Of a stretch of DNA of 39,402 bases, positions 17,706-25,986 are shown one piece after another. This stretch comes from CAZZNQ01 sp964655775. Lineage in GTDB: Bacteria; Planctomycetota; Brocadiia; SM23-32. Made by a program: the position numbers and the translations under genes. The notes beneath the pieces are model-generated. The model had not been told where the DNA came from. It saw only the letters and a program-made list of their open reading frames with translations, and ran no database searches. The stretch covers positions 1 to 39,402 of the forward strand of contig CAZZNQ010000031.1 in the NCBI GenBank assembly GCA_964655775.1. Reading direction: 5' to 3'. Position 1 is the first letter of the stretch. Every line of letters begins with the position of its first letter.

Positions 17706-17730
17706 CATCTCCTCCGGAAAAAGGGCCCGT

Positions 17731-17760
17731 ATTGTTGCGCACCAACCGCCTTCAGTGCAA
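17731..17760 (-). promoter_or_regulatory. Candidate promoter for the DUF3137-like/lemA pair
   Basis: On the minus strand TTGCAC (17760-17755) and AACAAT (17736-17731) are 18 bases apart, about 25 bases before the ATG at 17705. It is weaker than the divergent promoter next to it. Confidence 0.38.
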
Positions 17761-17778
17761 GGGGCCGAATTTGCTGCT

Positions 17779-17807
17779 TTGCAGCGCCGGGAACTGTCAG
17801 ATAGAAT
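17779..17807 (+). promoter_or_regulatory. Candidate promoter for the 21-kb isoprenoid/redox operon
   Basis: TTGCAG (17779-17784) and TAGAAT (17802-17807) are separated by 17 bases. The predicted start near 17814 gives a leader of about 73 nt to the ATG at 17887. The -35 box is identical to the one before the ABC importer. No other clear promoter was seen between 17887 and the window end, since gaps there are 25 nt or less. Confidence 0.6.
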
Positions 17808-17886
17808 GGTTCTTACGCGTACGAAGCATCGCCTGTGCGCCTTAGCGCAGAGCGGCATGATCGAGTGACCCAACAGGAGACGGCGC

Positions 17887-19155
17887 ATGACCTCAGCAAG
17901 GATGGCGGCTTGGTTCGGTGGCAAGGGAAGCTGGCTTTTGCTGGCGGCTCTGGCGGCTCTCTCGCTTGTGGTGCGGCCAGCGGCGGGCGAGGATTGGCCT
18001 CAGTTCCGAGGACCCAACAGGAACGGCAAGACTTCCGAGACCGGCCTGCTTCAGGCGTGGCCCGAAGGCGGACCGGAGATGGTGTGGTCGGTAGGTGGCC
18101 TGGGCAAGGGCTTCACTTCCGCTTCCATCGCCGACGGAATGGTCTACACCACCGGCATGGAGGGCAGCACCGGCTACATCTACGCCTACGACCTGCAGGG
18201 GAATCCCCTCTGGAAGAAAGCCTATGGTCCGGAATGGACCGGGCAATATCCTGGCACGCGAACGACGCCCACGGTGGACGATGGTCTGCTCTACGTGATT
18301 AGCGCTCACGGTTTGCTTGCATCCTTCGATGCGAAGACCGGCGAACCAGTTTGGGCTGTCGACACCAAAGAGAAGTTTGGCGCCCGGAGGATCAACTGGG
18401 GCCTGGCCGAGTCCCCCCTGATTGACGGACCGAACGTGATCTGCACACCGGGTGGACCCGAGGCAGGCATGGTTGCCCTCAACAAGAAGACGGGGGAGAC
18501 CGTATGGGTGTGCAGCCAGCTCGGTGACAAAGCTGGCTACTGCTCCCCAATTCTGTTCGAGCGCGGGGGCAGGCGCATCATCGCGACCCTGATGGCGAAC
18601 TCCCTCGCCGGCGTCGACGCCGACAGCGGCGAACTGCTCTGGCGCCACGAGCGCACAGTCAACTACGACATCCATGCAACCAGCCCCGTCTATAGCGACG
18701 GGCGAATCTACGTCACAAGCGGCTACGGCGGCGAGAAGGGCCAGATGTTCGAGGTCTCCGAGGACGGTGCTCAGCTGACGCCCGCCTGGAAGGATAGCGA
18801 GCTCGACGTGCACCACGGGGGAGTAGTGCTGTTGGACGGCAGGATCTACGGTGCCAGCGACCGAAACAATCGCGGCAAATGGGTCTGCATGGTCCTGGAG
18901 GACGGCGAGGTCCTGGCCAAGACGGACGCGGTCGGAAAGGGGGCTGTGATCTATGCCGACGGTCGCCTTTACGGCTACGGCGAACGTGGTGGCCTTGGAC
19001 TCGTAAACCCGAACCCACAGGCCTTCGAGCTCGTCTCGTCCGCCAAGGTAACACTGGGCGACGACATGCATTGGGCGCATCCGTCGATATCCAACGGACG
19101 GCTGTACGTGCGCCACGGTGACACATTGATGTGCTACGACATCAGCGCGAAATGA
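17887..19155 (+). CDS. Exported PQQ-like beta-propeller protein
   Basis: 422 residues with a signal peptide (hydrophobic core LLLAALAALSLVV, cleavage near PAAGEDW). The mature start EDWPQFRGPNRNGK is the hallmark of planctomycete-type PQQ-like (PQQ_2) propellers. Repeats follow, such as GYIYAYDLQGNPLWKKAYG, LLASFDAKTGEPVWAVDTKE and LAGVDADSGELLWRHE. Fold relatives include BamB and quinoprotein dehydrogenases. No PQQ-binding catalytic residues were identified, so an enzymatic role is not assumed. AGGAGA lies seven bases before the ATG. It is the first gene after the promoter and starts 25 nt before the ferredoxin-like gene, so it is probably part of the long operon. Confidence 0.85.
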   Translation: MTSARMAAWFGGKGSWLLLAALAALSLVVRPAAGEDWPQFRGPNRNGKTSETGLLQAWPEGGPEMVWSVGGLGKGFTSASIADGMVYTTGMEGSTGYIYAYDLQGNPLWKKAYGPEWTGQYPGTRTTPTVDDGLLYVISAHGLLASFDAKTGEPVWAVDTKEKFGARRINWGLAESPLIDGPNVICTPGGPEAGMVALNKKTGETVWVCSQLGDKAGYCSPILFERGGRRIIATLMANSLAGVDADSGELLWRHERTVNYDIHATSPVYSDGRIYVTSGYGGEKGQMFEVSEDGAQLTPAWKDSELDVHHGGVVLLDGRIYGASDRNNRGKWVCMVLEDGEVLAKTDAVGKGAVIYADGRLYGYGERGGLGLVNPNPQAFELVSSAKVTLGDDMHWAHPSISNGRLYVRHGDTLMCYDISAK

Positions 19156-19180
19156 TCCGCCTATCGGTGGGAGTAGGCCC

Positions 19181-19897
19181 ATGGCCGCGGAGTGTCTTGT
19201 GATATCGGCCTCGCCCGGTTCCGAGCCGGATCGTGCCTGCCTTGAGAACGCCGTGGCCGAGCGATGCAGTGCCGGGGGGCTCGACGTGCTTCACATACCG
19301 CACATCTACTATCTGCGTCGTGGAGGCGCTGTCGCCGCGCAACTGCGCGCGCTCGATGGTCGAATCCACTTGGCCGCCTGGCTCTATCCACGCGCCGCGC
19401 AAGCGATTCTGGGCTTCCTTACGCAGGGCCGCGCCGCAGCGCAGTGTTACGATCTGCGGGATTTCGCGGATGCGAAGTCATGTGCCGGCACAATCCTCGC
19501 CAACGCAGGAGTGAACGATGGCGAGGGCGCCGTCTCCGATCTTGTGCAGAAACTCGATGACAGATGGTATCCCGTCATCGACTACGCGCGATGCGTGTCC
19601 TGCGGCAAGTGCCTCGACTTCTGTCTTTTCGGCACATACAGCAGGACCGACGGCAAGATAGTTGTGTCCAATCCGGACAACTGCAAGCCCGGGTGCCCGG
19701 CGTGCGCGCGCATCTGCCCGAAGGCGGCTATCATCTTTCCGCATTGCTCGCAGGACGCCGTTATTGCCGGGTCACCGGACGACCACGCGCCCACGGCCGA
19801 ACAGCCGGAACACGCTCAGGCGCCGGCGGCCGGCGCGCAGAGCGCTGATGCGCAGCTGGACGACCTGATGAAGGCACTGGACGAGTTTGATGAGTGA
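19181..19897 (+). CDS. 2[4Fe-4S] ferredoxin-like protein with unknown N-terminal domain
   Basis: 238 residues, no signal peptide. Residues 1-125 form an unrecognised alpha/beta domain (ECLVISASPGSEPD at the start, LAAWLYPRAAQAILGFL later). The C-terminal half has two ferredoxin motifs: CVSCGKCLDFC (about residues 138-148) and CKPGCPACARICP (about 168-180). The tail after about 190 is Ala/Pro/Gln-rich and ends acidic. A cytoplasmic electron carrier is likely. Its last eight bases overlap the radical SAM gene, so it is a natural reductant for that enzyme; this partnership is inferred from position. GGGAG lies about eight bases before the ATG. Confidence 0.82.
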   Translation: MAAECLVISASPGSEPDRACLENAVAERCSAGGLDVLHIPHIYYLRRGGAVAAQLRALDGRIHLAAWLYPRAAQAILGFLTQGRAAAQCYDLRDFADAKSCAGTILANAGVNDGEGAVSDLVQKLDDRWYPVIDYARCVSCGKCLDFCLFGTYSRTDGKIVVSNPDNCKPGCPACARICPKAAIIFPHCSQDAVIAGSPDDHAPTAEQPEHAQAPAAGAQSADAQLDDLMKALDEFDE

Positions 19898-21494
19898 GGC
19901 CCGCCTGCTTTCACCTGAGACGCGTGAGGAGACGACCCCGCATCCGAACGGGTTGCGGACCGCGGACGGTGGTGGTGCCCCGGTTGGCAGCGGATTCCGC
20001 GTCGTGCTGACGGCGGATCGCTCGCTGATGGCCGACTACGCGACCCTTTTCGACGGCATGGTGACCGGCAGCCAGACGTCCCGCACCCCATTCTGGCTCA
20101 CGCGACTTCTCTTCGCGCCCGGGGTTGACTCGCAGGCATGCCGGGCCGGAACGGCCCCCCTCGGACTTCGGCGGCTGGAGGCAGCGGTGGTCAGGGGCGG
20201 ATGGGAAACGGCGGAGGTCGCCGTGGTGCCGCCTGAGCGGCTGACCGAAGGCATCGGGCCGGACACTCGCATCATCGGCATCTCCTGCGGCGACCCGCTC
20301 GGGCTTGGGATGAACAGCACGACAATGGTGGGCATCTCCGGCGGGAAGATCGAGCCACAGCGGAGCTTCCAGAAGCTCGTGCGTCGCATTCGGCGGCTCC
20401 GACGTGCAGCAACCGGTGCGAAGGTGGTCGTCGGAGGCCCGGGGGCCTGGCAGCTTGCAGTAAGTGAAGACGCCAGGCGGCGCGCGGGCATCGACCATAT
20501 AGTCACGGGCTATTGCGAAGGCAACATCGGCCGGCTGCTGGCGGAGTTGGCTGACGACAGGGATATGCCCGAAAGGCTTCACGGCGAGGGGGTGCCCGCA
20601 GACCGGATTCCGCCAATCCTGGCGCCTGCCGCCATGGGTGCGACGGAGATCAGCCGAGGATGCGGCCTTGGCTGCGGCTTCTGCGCTTTGGGTAGGACCC
20701 CCATGGAGCACCTCCCGGCAGATACGATCCTTTCGGACGTGCGAACCAACGTCGAAGGCGGATGCCGCTCCCTCAGCCTTGTTACGGAAGATCTGTTCCG
20801 CTACGGCGGCGAGGGACTGGCCGTGCGCCCCGAGGCCCTCATAGACCTGCTGGAACGAATTCGCGATCTGGCCGGGGCACGACTCGTGCAGGCGGATCAC
20901 GCGAATATCGCGTCCGTCCTCCGTTTCTCGGGTCGGGAGCTCACACGGGTTCGCGACCTACTCGCGGGCCGGAGGAGCGATGACGACTACGTCTGGCTGA
21001 ATCTGGGAGTAGAGACGGCGTCCGGCACGCTGCTGGCCGCATCCGGTGGAGCGGCCAAGATGGCCGGTATTCCGGCCGATGAATGGGGCGATGTCTGCTA
21101 TGCCCAGGTGGAACGGCTGTGCGAGGCGGGGTTTTTCCCCCTGGTCAGCCTGATGCTGGGCCTTCCCGGCGAGACTGAGGACCATCTGCGCGCATCGCTC
21201 GAATGGGTCCGGCGTTTGGCCGGCAAGCGCGTGGCTGTGTTCCCCGTGCTCTACGCGCCTATGGATGGGAGCCGGGCGTTCGGTCCATCGGAGATGAGCA
21301 GACTGCACTGGCAGCTCATTCGACGATGCTATCAACTGAACTTCAGGTGGACGCCGCGGCTCGTGTGGAACAACCAGTCGCGCGCCGGCGTCCCGCTGTG
21401 GCGCAGGGCGCTTGTCCAGGCCCTCGGCAAGGGCCAGGTCGCGTGGTGGCGGGCCCTGTTCTTCCTTCGGAGCCACGGAGTGAAGCGCCCATGA
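19890..21494 (+). CDS. Radical SAM enzyme with N-terminal B12-binding-like domain
   Basis: 534 residues. The catalytic cluster motif is C258-GLG-C262-GF-C265 (CxxxCxxC) in EISRGCGLGCGFCALG. A radical SAM barrel follows, with LNLGVETASG and SLMLGLPGETEDH. The N-terminal 240 residues look like a Rossmann-type cobalamin-binding domain (RIIGISCGDPLG, KVVVGGPGAWQL, ITGYCEGNIGRLL), but no D-x-H-x-x-G motif was seen. Related B12-type radical SAM enzymes methylate or join unactivated carbons, including hopanoid methylases and lipid-coupling enzymes. Adjacent class II cyclase and prenyl synthase genes suggest an isoprenoid substrate, which is inference. The ATG at 19890 lies inside the previous gene, and its stop overlaps the cyclase ATG. 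Confidence 0.88.
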   Translation: MSEARLLSPETREETTPHPNGLRTADGGGAPVGSGFRVVLTADRSLMADYATLFDGMVTGSQTSRTPFWLTRLLFAPGVDSQACRAGTAPLGLRRLEAAVVRGGWETAEVAVVPPERLTEGIGPDTRIIGISCGDPLGLGMNSTTMVGISGGKIEPQRSFQKLVRRIRRLRRAATGAKVVVGGPGAWQLAVSEDARRRAGIDHIVTGYCEGNIGRLLAELADDRDMPERLHGEGVPADRIPPILAPAAMGATEISRGCGLGCGFCALGRTPMEHLPADTILSDVRTNVEGGCRSLSLVTEDLFRYGGEGLAVRPEALIDLLERIRDLAGARLVQADHANIASVLRFSGRELTRVRDLLAGRRSDDDYVWLNLGVETASGTLLAASGGAAKMAGIPADEWGDVCYAQVERLCEAGFFPLVSLMLGLPGETEDHLRASLEWVRRLAGKRVAVFPVLYAPMDGSRAFGPSEMSRLHWQLIRRCYQLNFRWTPRLVWNNQSRAGVPLWRRALVQALGKGQVAWWRALFFLRSHGVKRP

Positions 21495-23275
21495 GTCCAG
21501 CAACGAGGACAAGGGCCTGCTGGCTGACTGCCGTGGCGGACACCCATGCTTGGCTGCGCAAACGGGTGCTTGCCGAACGAAACGAAGCCGGTTACTGGCG
21601 GGGATTGCTTTCTCCCTCCGCCCTTGCAGTGGCCACAGCAGTCAGCGCGTTCTCGGCCGTGTCGCGCGAACGTTTCGGCTCCCAAATACGTCGCGGTCTT
21701 GCCTGGCTGAGGGCGACCCAGAACGGGGATGGCGGATGGGGCGACACGCCCGACAGCCCCAGCAACGTGTCCACGTCGCTTCTCGTCGAGTCGGCGTTTG
21801 TTCTCGCAGGCGAGGCCGCCGGCGACGCGGCGACCGGCTACCTGCGAGAACACGCGGGCTGCAGCTTCTCGGATCGCCGGAGAACGCTCCAAGAGATCTA
21901 CGGCAGGGACCGGACCTTCGCCGTCCCAATTCTGTGCAACATGGCCATCGCTGCGGAAGCTGCTGGGGAACCGGTCGAGTGGGACGATATACCGATGCTG
22001 CCCTTCGAGATGTCCTGCCTTCCGCGTCGTCTGCTGGGTAGCCTTCGACTCCATGTGGTCAGTTACGCTCTGCCCGCCCTCATCGCAATCGGCCATCTTC
22101 TGCACGTTCGTCGGGCCCGAAGGAATCCGCTCACGACCACGATCCGGAACCTGGCGACGGGCCCGGCGCTCAGGAAACTGGAACGCATCCAACCAGCCTC
22201 CGGAGGTTTTCTGGAAGCCGTGCCCCTGACCGCTTTCGTAGTTATGAGCCTGGCCGTTGGCGGGCTGGGCCGGCACCCGGTGGTCGAGAAGGGGCTCGAG
22301 TTCCTGCTGAGAGGCTCACGAGAAGACGGAAGCTGGGCCATCGACAGCAATCTGTCCGTTTGGCTCACGACCATGAGCCTGAACGCGTTGGAGGGCTCTG
22401 ATGACGAGCGTCGCCATGCCTCGCCCGAGACACTGGACTGGCTCCTGGAATGCCAGCACCTGAGTCGACACCCCTATACGGGGGCACGCCCCGGTGGCTG
22501 GGCGTGGACGCATCTGCCGGGAGGCGTGCCCGATGCGGACGACACGTCCGGGGCGCTTGTTGCTCTGCACGGCCAGACATCACAACGAGCCCTACAGGCT
22601 GCCCGGGCGGGAGCCGGATGGCTGGTGGGCCTGCAGAACAAGGACGGCGGCTGGCCCACGTTCTGCCGCGGGTGGGGCTTGTTGCCTTTCGATCAAAGCT
22701 CTCCCGACATTACCGCCCACGCGATACGTGCGCTGCATGGGTGGAGAAGTCTAGACCCCAAGGGTGAGACTGCATGCGAATGCGGCTACGACTACCTGCG
22801 GACTACACAGCGCGATGACGGTGCCTGGGAACCACTGTGGTTCGGCAACCAGGCCGCGGAAGGGTCGGCGAACCCGGTCTACGGAACGGCGCGGGTGCTG
22901 CTGGCCTACACCGAGGGCAAGCGATTCGGGTGCGTCGAGGCCCGCCGGGGAGTAGACTACTTGTTGGGCTGCCGGAACGACGACGGCGGATGGGGCGGCG
23001 CGTCCGGAGTGACCTCGTCCGTCGAGGAGACAGCGCTCGCTGTGAAGGCCTTGTGCGCCACCGGGCCGATGGATTGTATCCGCGAGATTCGTTCCGGTGC
23101 GGAATACCTGGTCGGAGCGGTTCGGAACCGTGATCTGCCCGAGCCGACCCCAATCGGGCTGTACTTCGCGAAGCTTTGGTACTCCGAGCGGCTCTATCCC
23201 GTCATCTGGACGCTCGATGCTCTCGGTGCCGTGCTCAAGGTGGGGCGCCGGGTCAAACAAGAAGGGGGCTCTTGA
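21491..23275 (+). CDS. Squalene-hopene-cyclase-like class II terpene cyclase
   Basis: 594 residues of alpha/alpha-barrel repeats. It carries QW-type repeats (ATQNGDGGWGDTP, GLQNKDGGWPTF, TQRDDGAWEP, CRNDDGGWGG). The class II protonation motif DxDD is present as D348-A-D-D351 in VPDADDTSGAL, the same context as in squalene-hopene cyclases. Members protonate a terminal double bond or epoxide and cyclise linear isoprenoids at the membrane. The protein is shorter than typical hopene cyclases and diverges over its first 200 residues, so the substrate may not be squalene. No squalene synthase (HpnC/D/E) gene is nearby. The ATG overlaps the radical SAM stop by four bases; a long upstream extension is spurious. 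Confidence 0.85.
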   Translation: MSPATRTRACWLTAVADTHAWLRKRVLAERNEAGYWRGLLSPSALAVATAVSAFSAVSRERFGSQIRRGLAWLRATQNGDGGWGDTPDSPSNVSTSLLVESAFVLAGEAAGDAATGYLREHAGCSFSDRRRTLQEIYGRDRTFAVPILCNMAIAAEAAGEPVEWDDIPMLPFEMSCLPRRLLGSLRLHVVSYALPALIAIGHLLHVRRARRNPLTTTIRNLATGPALRKLERIQPASGGFLEAVPLTAFVVMSLAVGGLGRHPVVEKGLEFLLRGSREDGSWAIDSNLSVWLTTMSLNALEGSDDERRHASPETLDWLLECQHLSRHPYTGARPGGWAWTHLPGGVPDADDTSGALVALHGQTSQRALQAARAGAGWLVGLQNKDGGWPTFCRGWGLLPFDQSSPDITAHAIRALHGWRSLDPKGETACECGYDYLRTTQRDDGAWEPLWFGNQAAEGSANPVYGTARVLLAYTEGKRFGCVEARRGVDYLLGCRNDDGGWGGASGVTSSVEETALAVKALCATGPMDCIREIRSGAEYLVGAVRNRDLPEPTPIGLYFAKLWYSERLYPVIWTLDALGAVLKVGRRVKQEGGS

Positions 23276-23277
23276 CA

Positions 23278-24999
23278 GTGGCGACAACGGAACCCGGCGG
23301 GATCCCGGTTCGCGTCAGTCGAGGCGCGGATGCGGAAATGAAGCGCATGCCGCAGGATGCGGCAACGCGTCGTGCCATTCGCGACGCCGCTCTGGAGGCC
23401 GCTGACGGCCTCGACCGGGCCTCACCCCCGGGCCGCAACAGGCTGCTCTTGTTGGGGGAGAGTATCCTGCGCCGGCTTGCCTTGCCCGATGACTACCTGG
23501 GCTTCGCCATGGTCAGTGTCAGCAATGAGTTTTGGCGCAGGCAGTTCGCGGCTGTCGCGTTTCGTGAACGTCTGCTCCTCCTGCCTCACTGCCTGCGCAA
23601 ACATGGAGTCTGCCCCGCAAGCTATGATGCTGTGGGTCTCCACTGCGAGCACTGTGGCTCATGTATTCTGGACGAGTTGCTGCGAGAAGCCGAGGCGCTC
23701 GGGTACAGAACGATCGTCGCGGAGGGCACACCTGCGGTTCTTCGGCATGCACTTGCAGAAGGAGTGAAGGCCGTTCTCGGTGTGGCCTGTCTGGACTCAC
23801 TTGACCAGGCGTTCGAGAGGGTCTCCCAGCTTGGCGTACCGAATGCGGCCGTTCCTCTTCTTGCTGACGGCTGCGTGGACACCGTCGCCGAACTGGACGT
23901 CCTGCGCAAGTGGATGCATGCTCGGACCGGTCCGGCTGATGCCGCGACTCGGACCTATGCGCCGCTAATGCGGCACGCCCAAGACCTCTTTCTGCCCGAC
24001 GGACTAGCCAAGTGGTTGGGCGAACCGGAAGTGGGCATCGAGCTCGGGCTTGAGGGCAGCGGGGCTACCAGTCACACCGCCCGCCTGGCCCTCGAATGGC
24101 TGGCCAACGGTGGCAAGAGATTCCGGCCCTTCATTACTCTGGCCTGCTACAGCGCTCTTGCGCACGGGACGCACATACTGCGCCCTGACTCCGACCTGGC
24201 CGGGGCGTTCCCCGTTGCCGTTGAGCTCGCTGCGGTTGCGATCGAGGCCCTGCACAAGGCATCGCTCATACACGACGATATAGAAGACGACGATCTCTAC
24301 CGATATGGGCGCGAAACCTTGCATCGTATCCACGGGGTCCCTACGGCCATCAACGTAGGCGATTACCTGGTCGGTCTGGGCTACCGCTGCGTCTGTGAGT
24401 CGGGGCAGCATTTGGGCGCGGAATGCGCGCAGGCGCTTACCCGCGAGCTGGGGCGCGCACATCTGCGACTATGCCGAGGCCAGGGGGCGGAGCTGCTTCA
24501 TCACAATGGACAGGCCGAGGCACTCAGCCCCGTGGAGATGCAATCGATTTACGCCCTGAAGACAGCGCCCGCGTTCCATGCAGCAATGTACGTGGGTGCA
24601 CGCTCAGCGATGGCGGAGGGTGCGGAGGCCGAACTCGACCTGATGGTGCCGTTCTCGCTGCACGTCGGCGTGGCCTACCAGGTGACCAACGACCTGAAGG
24701 ACTGGGACGACGACCGCCACGACAAGCTGGTCGCGGGACAGGACATACTTGCCCAGCGGCCGACCATGATCAGTGCGCTGGCGATTGCCGCGGGCGGTCC
24801 TACGAAGTGCCCGGAGACAGACTTATCTGTCGAGGAGCAGTTCTCCTTCTTGAGGGAGGCATACCGAGCCCTCGGCGTGTTCGACAGTGCGCGGCGCCTG
24901 GTGCGCGCCTACCGGGAGAAGGCGCTGGCCCTGTGCGATGACGTCCGGCCCGACTCCCTGGGCGAAGTCATGAGGTTCATCGCGGAGACGATCCTGTGA
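23278..24999 (+). CDS. DUF116-polyprenyl diphosphate synthase fusion
   Basis: About 573 residues. Residues about 80-215 match DUF116: LLLPHCLRKHGVCPA, then HCEHCGSCILDELLREA, GVACLDSL and ADGCVDT. Its clustered cysteines may bind a metal or Fe-S cluster. Residues about 260-573 are a trans-prenyl synthase with NGGKRFRPF, the first Asp-rich motif D333-D-I-E-D337 and a second reading N471-DLKD475, where Asn replaces the first Asp. Small residues (A, S) five and four places before the first motif suggest a C20 or longer product. The enzyme would condense IPP units. GTG at 23278 follows the previous stop by two bases with AAGGGGG upstream; ATG at 23338 is an alternative. It overlaps the next gene by four bases. 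Confidence 0.88.
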   Translation: MATTEPGGIPVRVSRGADAEMKRMPQDAATRRAIRDAALEAADGLDRASPPGRNRLLLLGESILRRLALPDDYLGFAMVSVSNEFWRRQFAAVAFRERLLLLPHCLRKHGVCPASYDAVGLHCEHCGSCILDELLREAEALGYRTIVAEGTPAVLRHALAEGVKAVLGVACLDSLDQAFERVSQLGVPNAAVPLLADGCVDTVAELDVLRKWMHARTGPADAATRTYAPLMRHAQDLFLPDGLAKWLGEPEVGIELGLEGSGATSHTARLALEWLANGGKRFRPFITLACYSALAHGTHILRPDSDLAGAFPVAVELAAVAIEALHKASLIHDDIEDDDLYRYGRETLHRIHGVPTAINVGDYLVGLGYRCVCESGQHLGAECAQALTRELGRAHLRLCRGQGAELLHHNGQAEALSPVEMQSIYALKTAPAFHAAMYVGARSAMAEGAEAELDLMVPFSLHVGVAYQVTNDLKDWDDDRHDKLVAGQDILAQRPTMISALAIAAGGPTKCPETDLSVEEQFSFLREAYRALGVFDSARRLVRAYREKALALCDDVRPDSLGEVMRFIAETIL

Positions 25000-25985
25000 A
25001 ACCGGCCACCGATTCCGACTGGCTGCAACGGGTAACCGTCCGCGCCCGTTCGGGGATTCGGGGCCTGCCGCAGCGTCTCATCGCGCGTAACTCAGACTAC
25101 ATCACCAGCCTGCAGAATCCGTCCGGCGGCTTCCCCGGTCCCGAGGGTCCGGAAGACCTGTATTACACGAGCTTTGCGCTACGCTGTGGCCACTTGCTCG
25201 ATATTCAGGATCGCCGGTTCTGGCACAGCGCCGCCGGTTACGTCAAGACATGCGGGGGTCTGCCGGACGTTGTCTCCTGTCACTGCTTTCTTTCGGCATT
25301 TCGCGCGATCGAGGCTGTACTGCCTGCATGGAGCGCCGAAGCGAGCCGATCCACCGTCGAGGGCATCGCGGACTACCTGGACCGATGGCGTGTGGGTTCC
25401 TTAGGGTTCGCCAAGCCGGGGGAGGAAAGCGCCAGCCTCTACCACACGTTCCTGGGCGTGCTCTGTTGCCGCATGCTCGGCCGCGAATCACCGGACCCGG
25501 ATGATGTGGCGCAGTTCGTGCGGTCACGACGGACGGCCGAAGGCGGATTCATGGACGTGGCAAGTCCCCGTGCCTTGGACGCAGCCGGGGTGAACCCCAC
25601 CGCAGCGGCGGTCCAACTGCTCGCGTTGTGTGGAGCCCTGCCCCCTCGGTGTGCCGTTGCAGCGTCTGGGTTCGTAGTGCGTTGCCAGCAGCCGGACGGC
25701 GGCTTCGCGGCTTGGCCGGGGGCACCGTTTTCGGACCTGCTGTCAACATTTACGGCTCTGGTCACCCTGAACACCACAGACCGGCTGGCGGACGCCCGTC
25801 TTGGCGACCTAGTGCGGTTCATCCGGTCGCTTTCGCTGGACACCGGTGGTTTCCGAGGCTCTGCAAGCAACAGCCCACCGGATGCGGAGTACACCTACTA
25901 TGGCCTGGCTTCCCTTGGCCTTCTCCGATCGCTGTTGCCCGAACGGCAAAGGGGCGCAGAGGGCGGCTCCCACCTGGAGAACTGA
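24996..25985 (+). CDS. Prenyltransferase-beta/squalene-oxidase repeat protein
   Basis: 329 residues, a smaller alpha/alpha barrel related to the beta subunit of protein prenyltransferases. Repeats include SLQNPSGGFPGPEG, RRTAEGGFMDV, CQQPDGGFAAWPG and SLDTGGFRGSA. The last helix pair reads PPDAEYTYYGLASLGLL. In eukaryotic enzymes the equivalent position holds a zinc-binding His (D-x-x-H-T); here it is Tyr, so the protein probably lacks the zinc site. No DxDD motif is visible, so it is unlikely to be a class II cyclase. It may bind or present an isoprenoid, or transfer a prenyl group by another route. GTG at 24996 overlaps the preceding TGA (GTGA), and the next ATG is one base after its stop. 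Confidence 0.8.
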   Translation: MKPATDSDWLQRVTVRARSGIRGLPQRLIARNSDYITSLQNPSGGFPGPEGPEDLYYTSFALRCGHLLDIQDRRFWHSAAGYVKTCGGLPDVVSCHCFLSAFRAIEAVLPAWSAEASRSTVEGIADYLDRWRVGSLGFAKPGEESASLYHTFLGVLCCRMLGRESPDPDDVAQFVRSRRTAEGGFMDVASPRALDAAGVNPTAAAVQLLALCGALPPRCAVAASGFVVRCQQPDGGFAAWPGAPFSDLLSTFTALVTLNTTDRLADARLGDLVRFIRSLSLDTGGFRGSASNSPPDAEYTYYGLASLGLLRSLLPERQRGAEGGSHLEN

Positions 25986-25986
25986 G

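Noticed and set aside
17815..17822. Palindrome TACGCGTA just after the operon promoter as an operator
   Set aside because: Only eight bases, single copy and expected by chance in CG-rich DNA; not enough to call a regulator site.
17706..17924. Upstream extension of the DUF3137-like gene
   Set aside because: The added residues are Cys/Arg-rich, run through two candidate promoters and lack the clear Shine-Dalgarno sequence found at 17705.
17893..19182. 429-codon antisense open frame opposite the first PQQ-like gene
   Set aside because: Overlaps a signal-peptide-bearing propeller gene entirely and shows no family resemblance.
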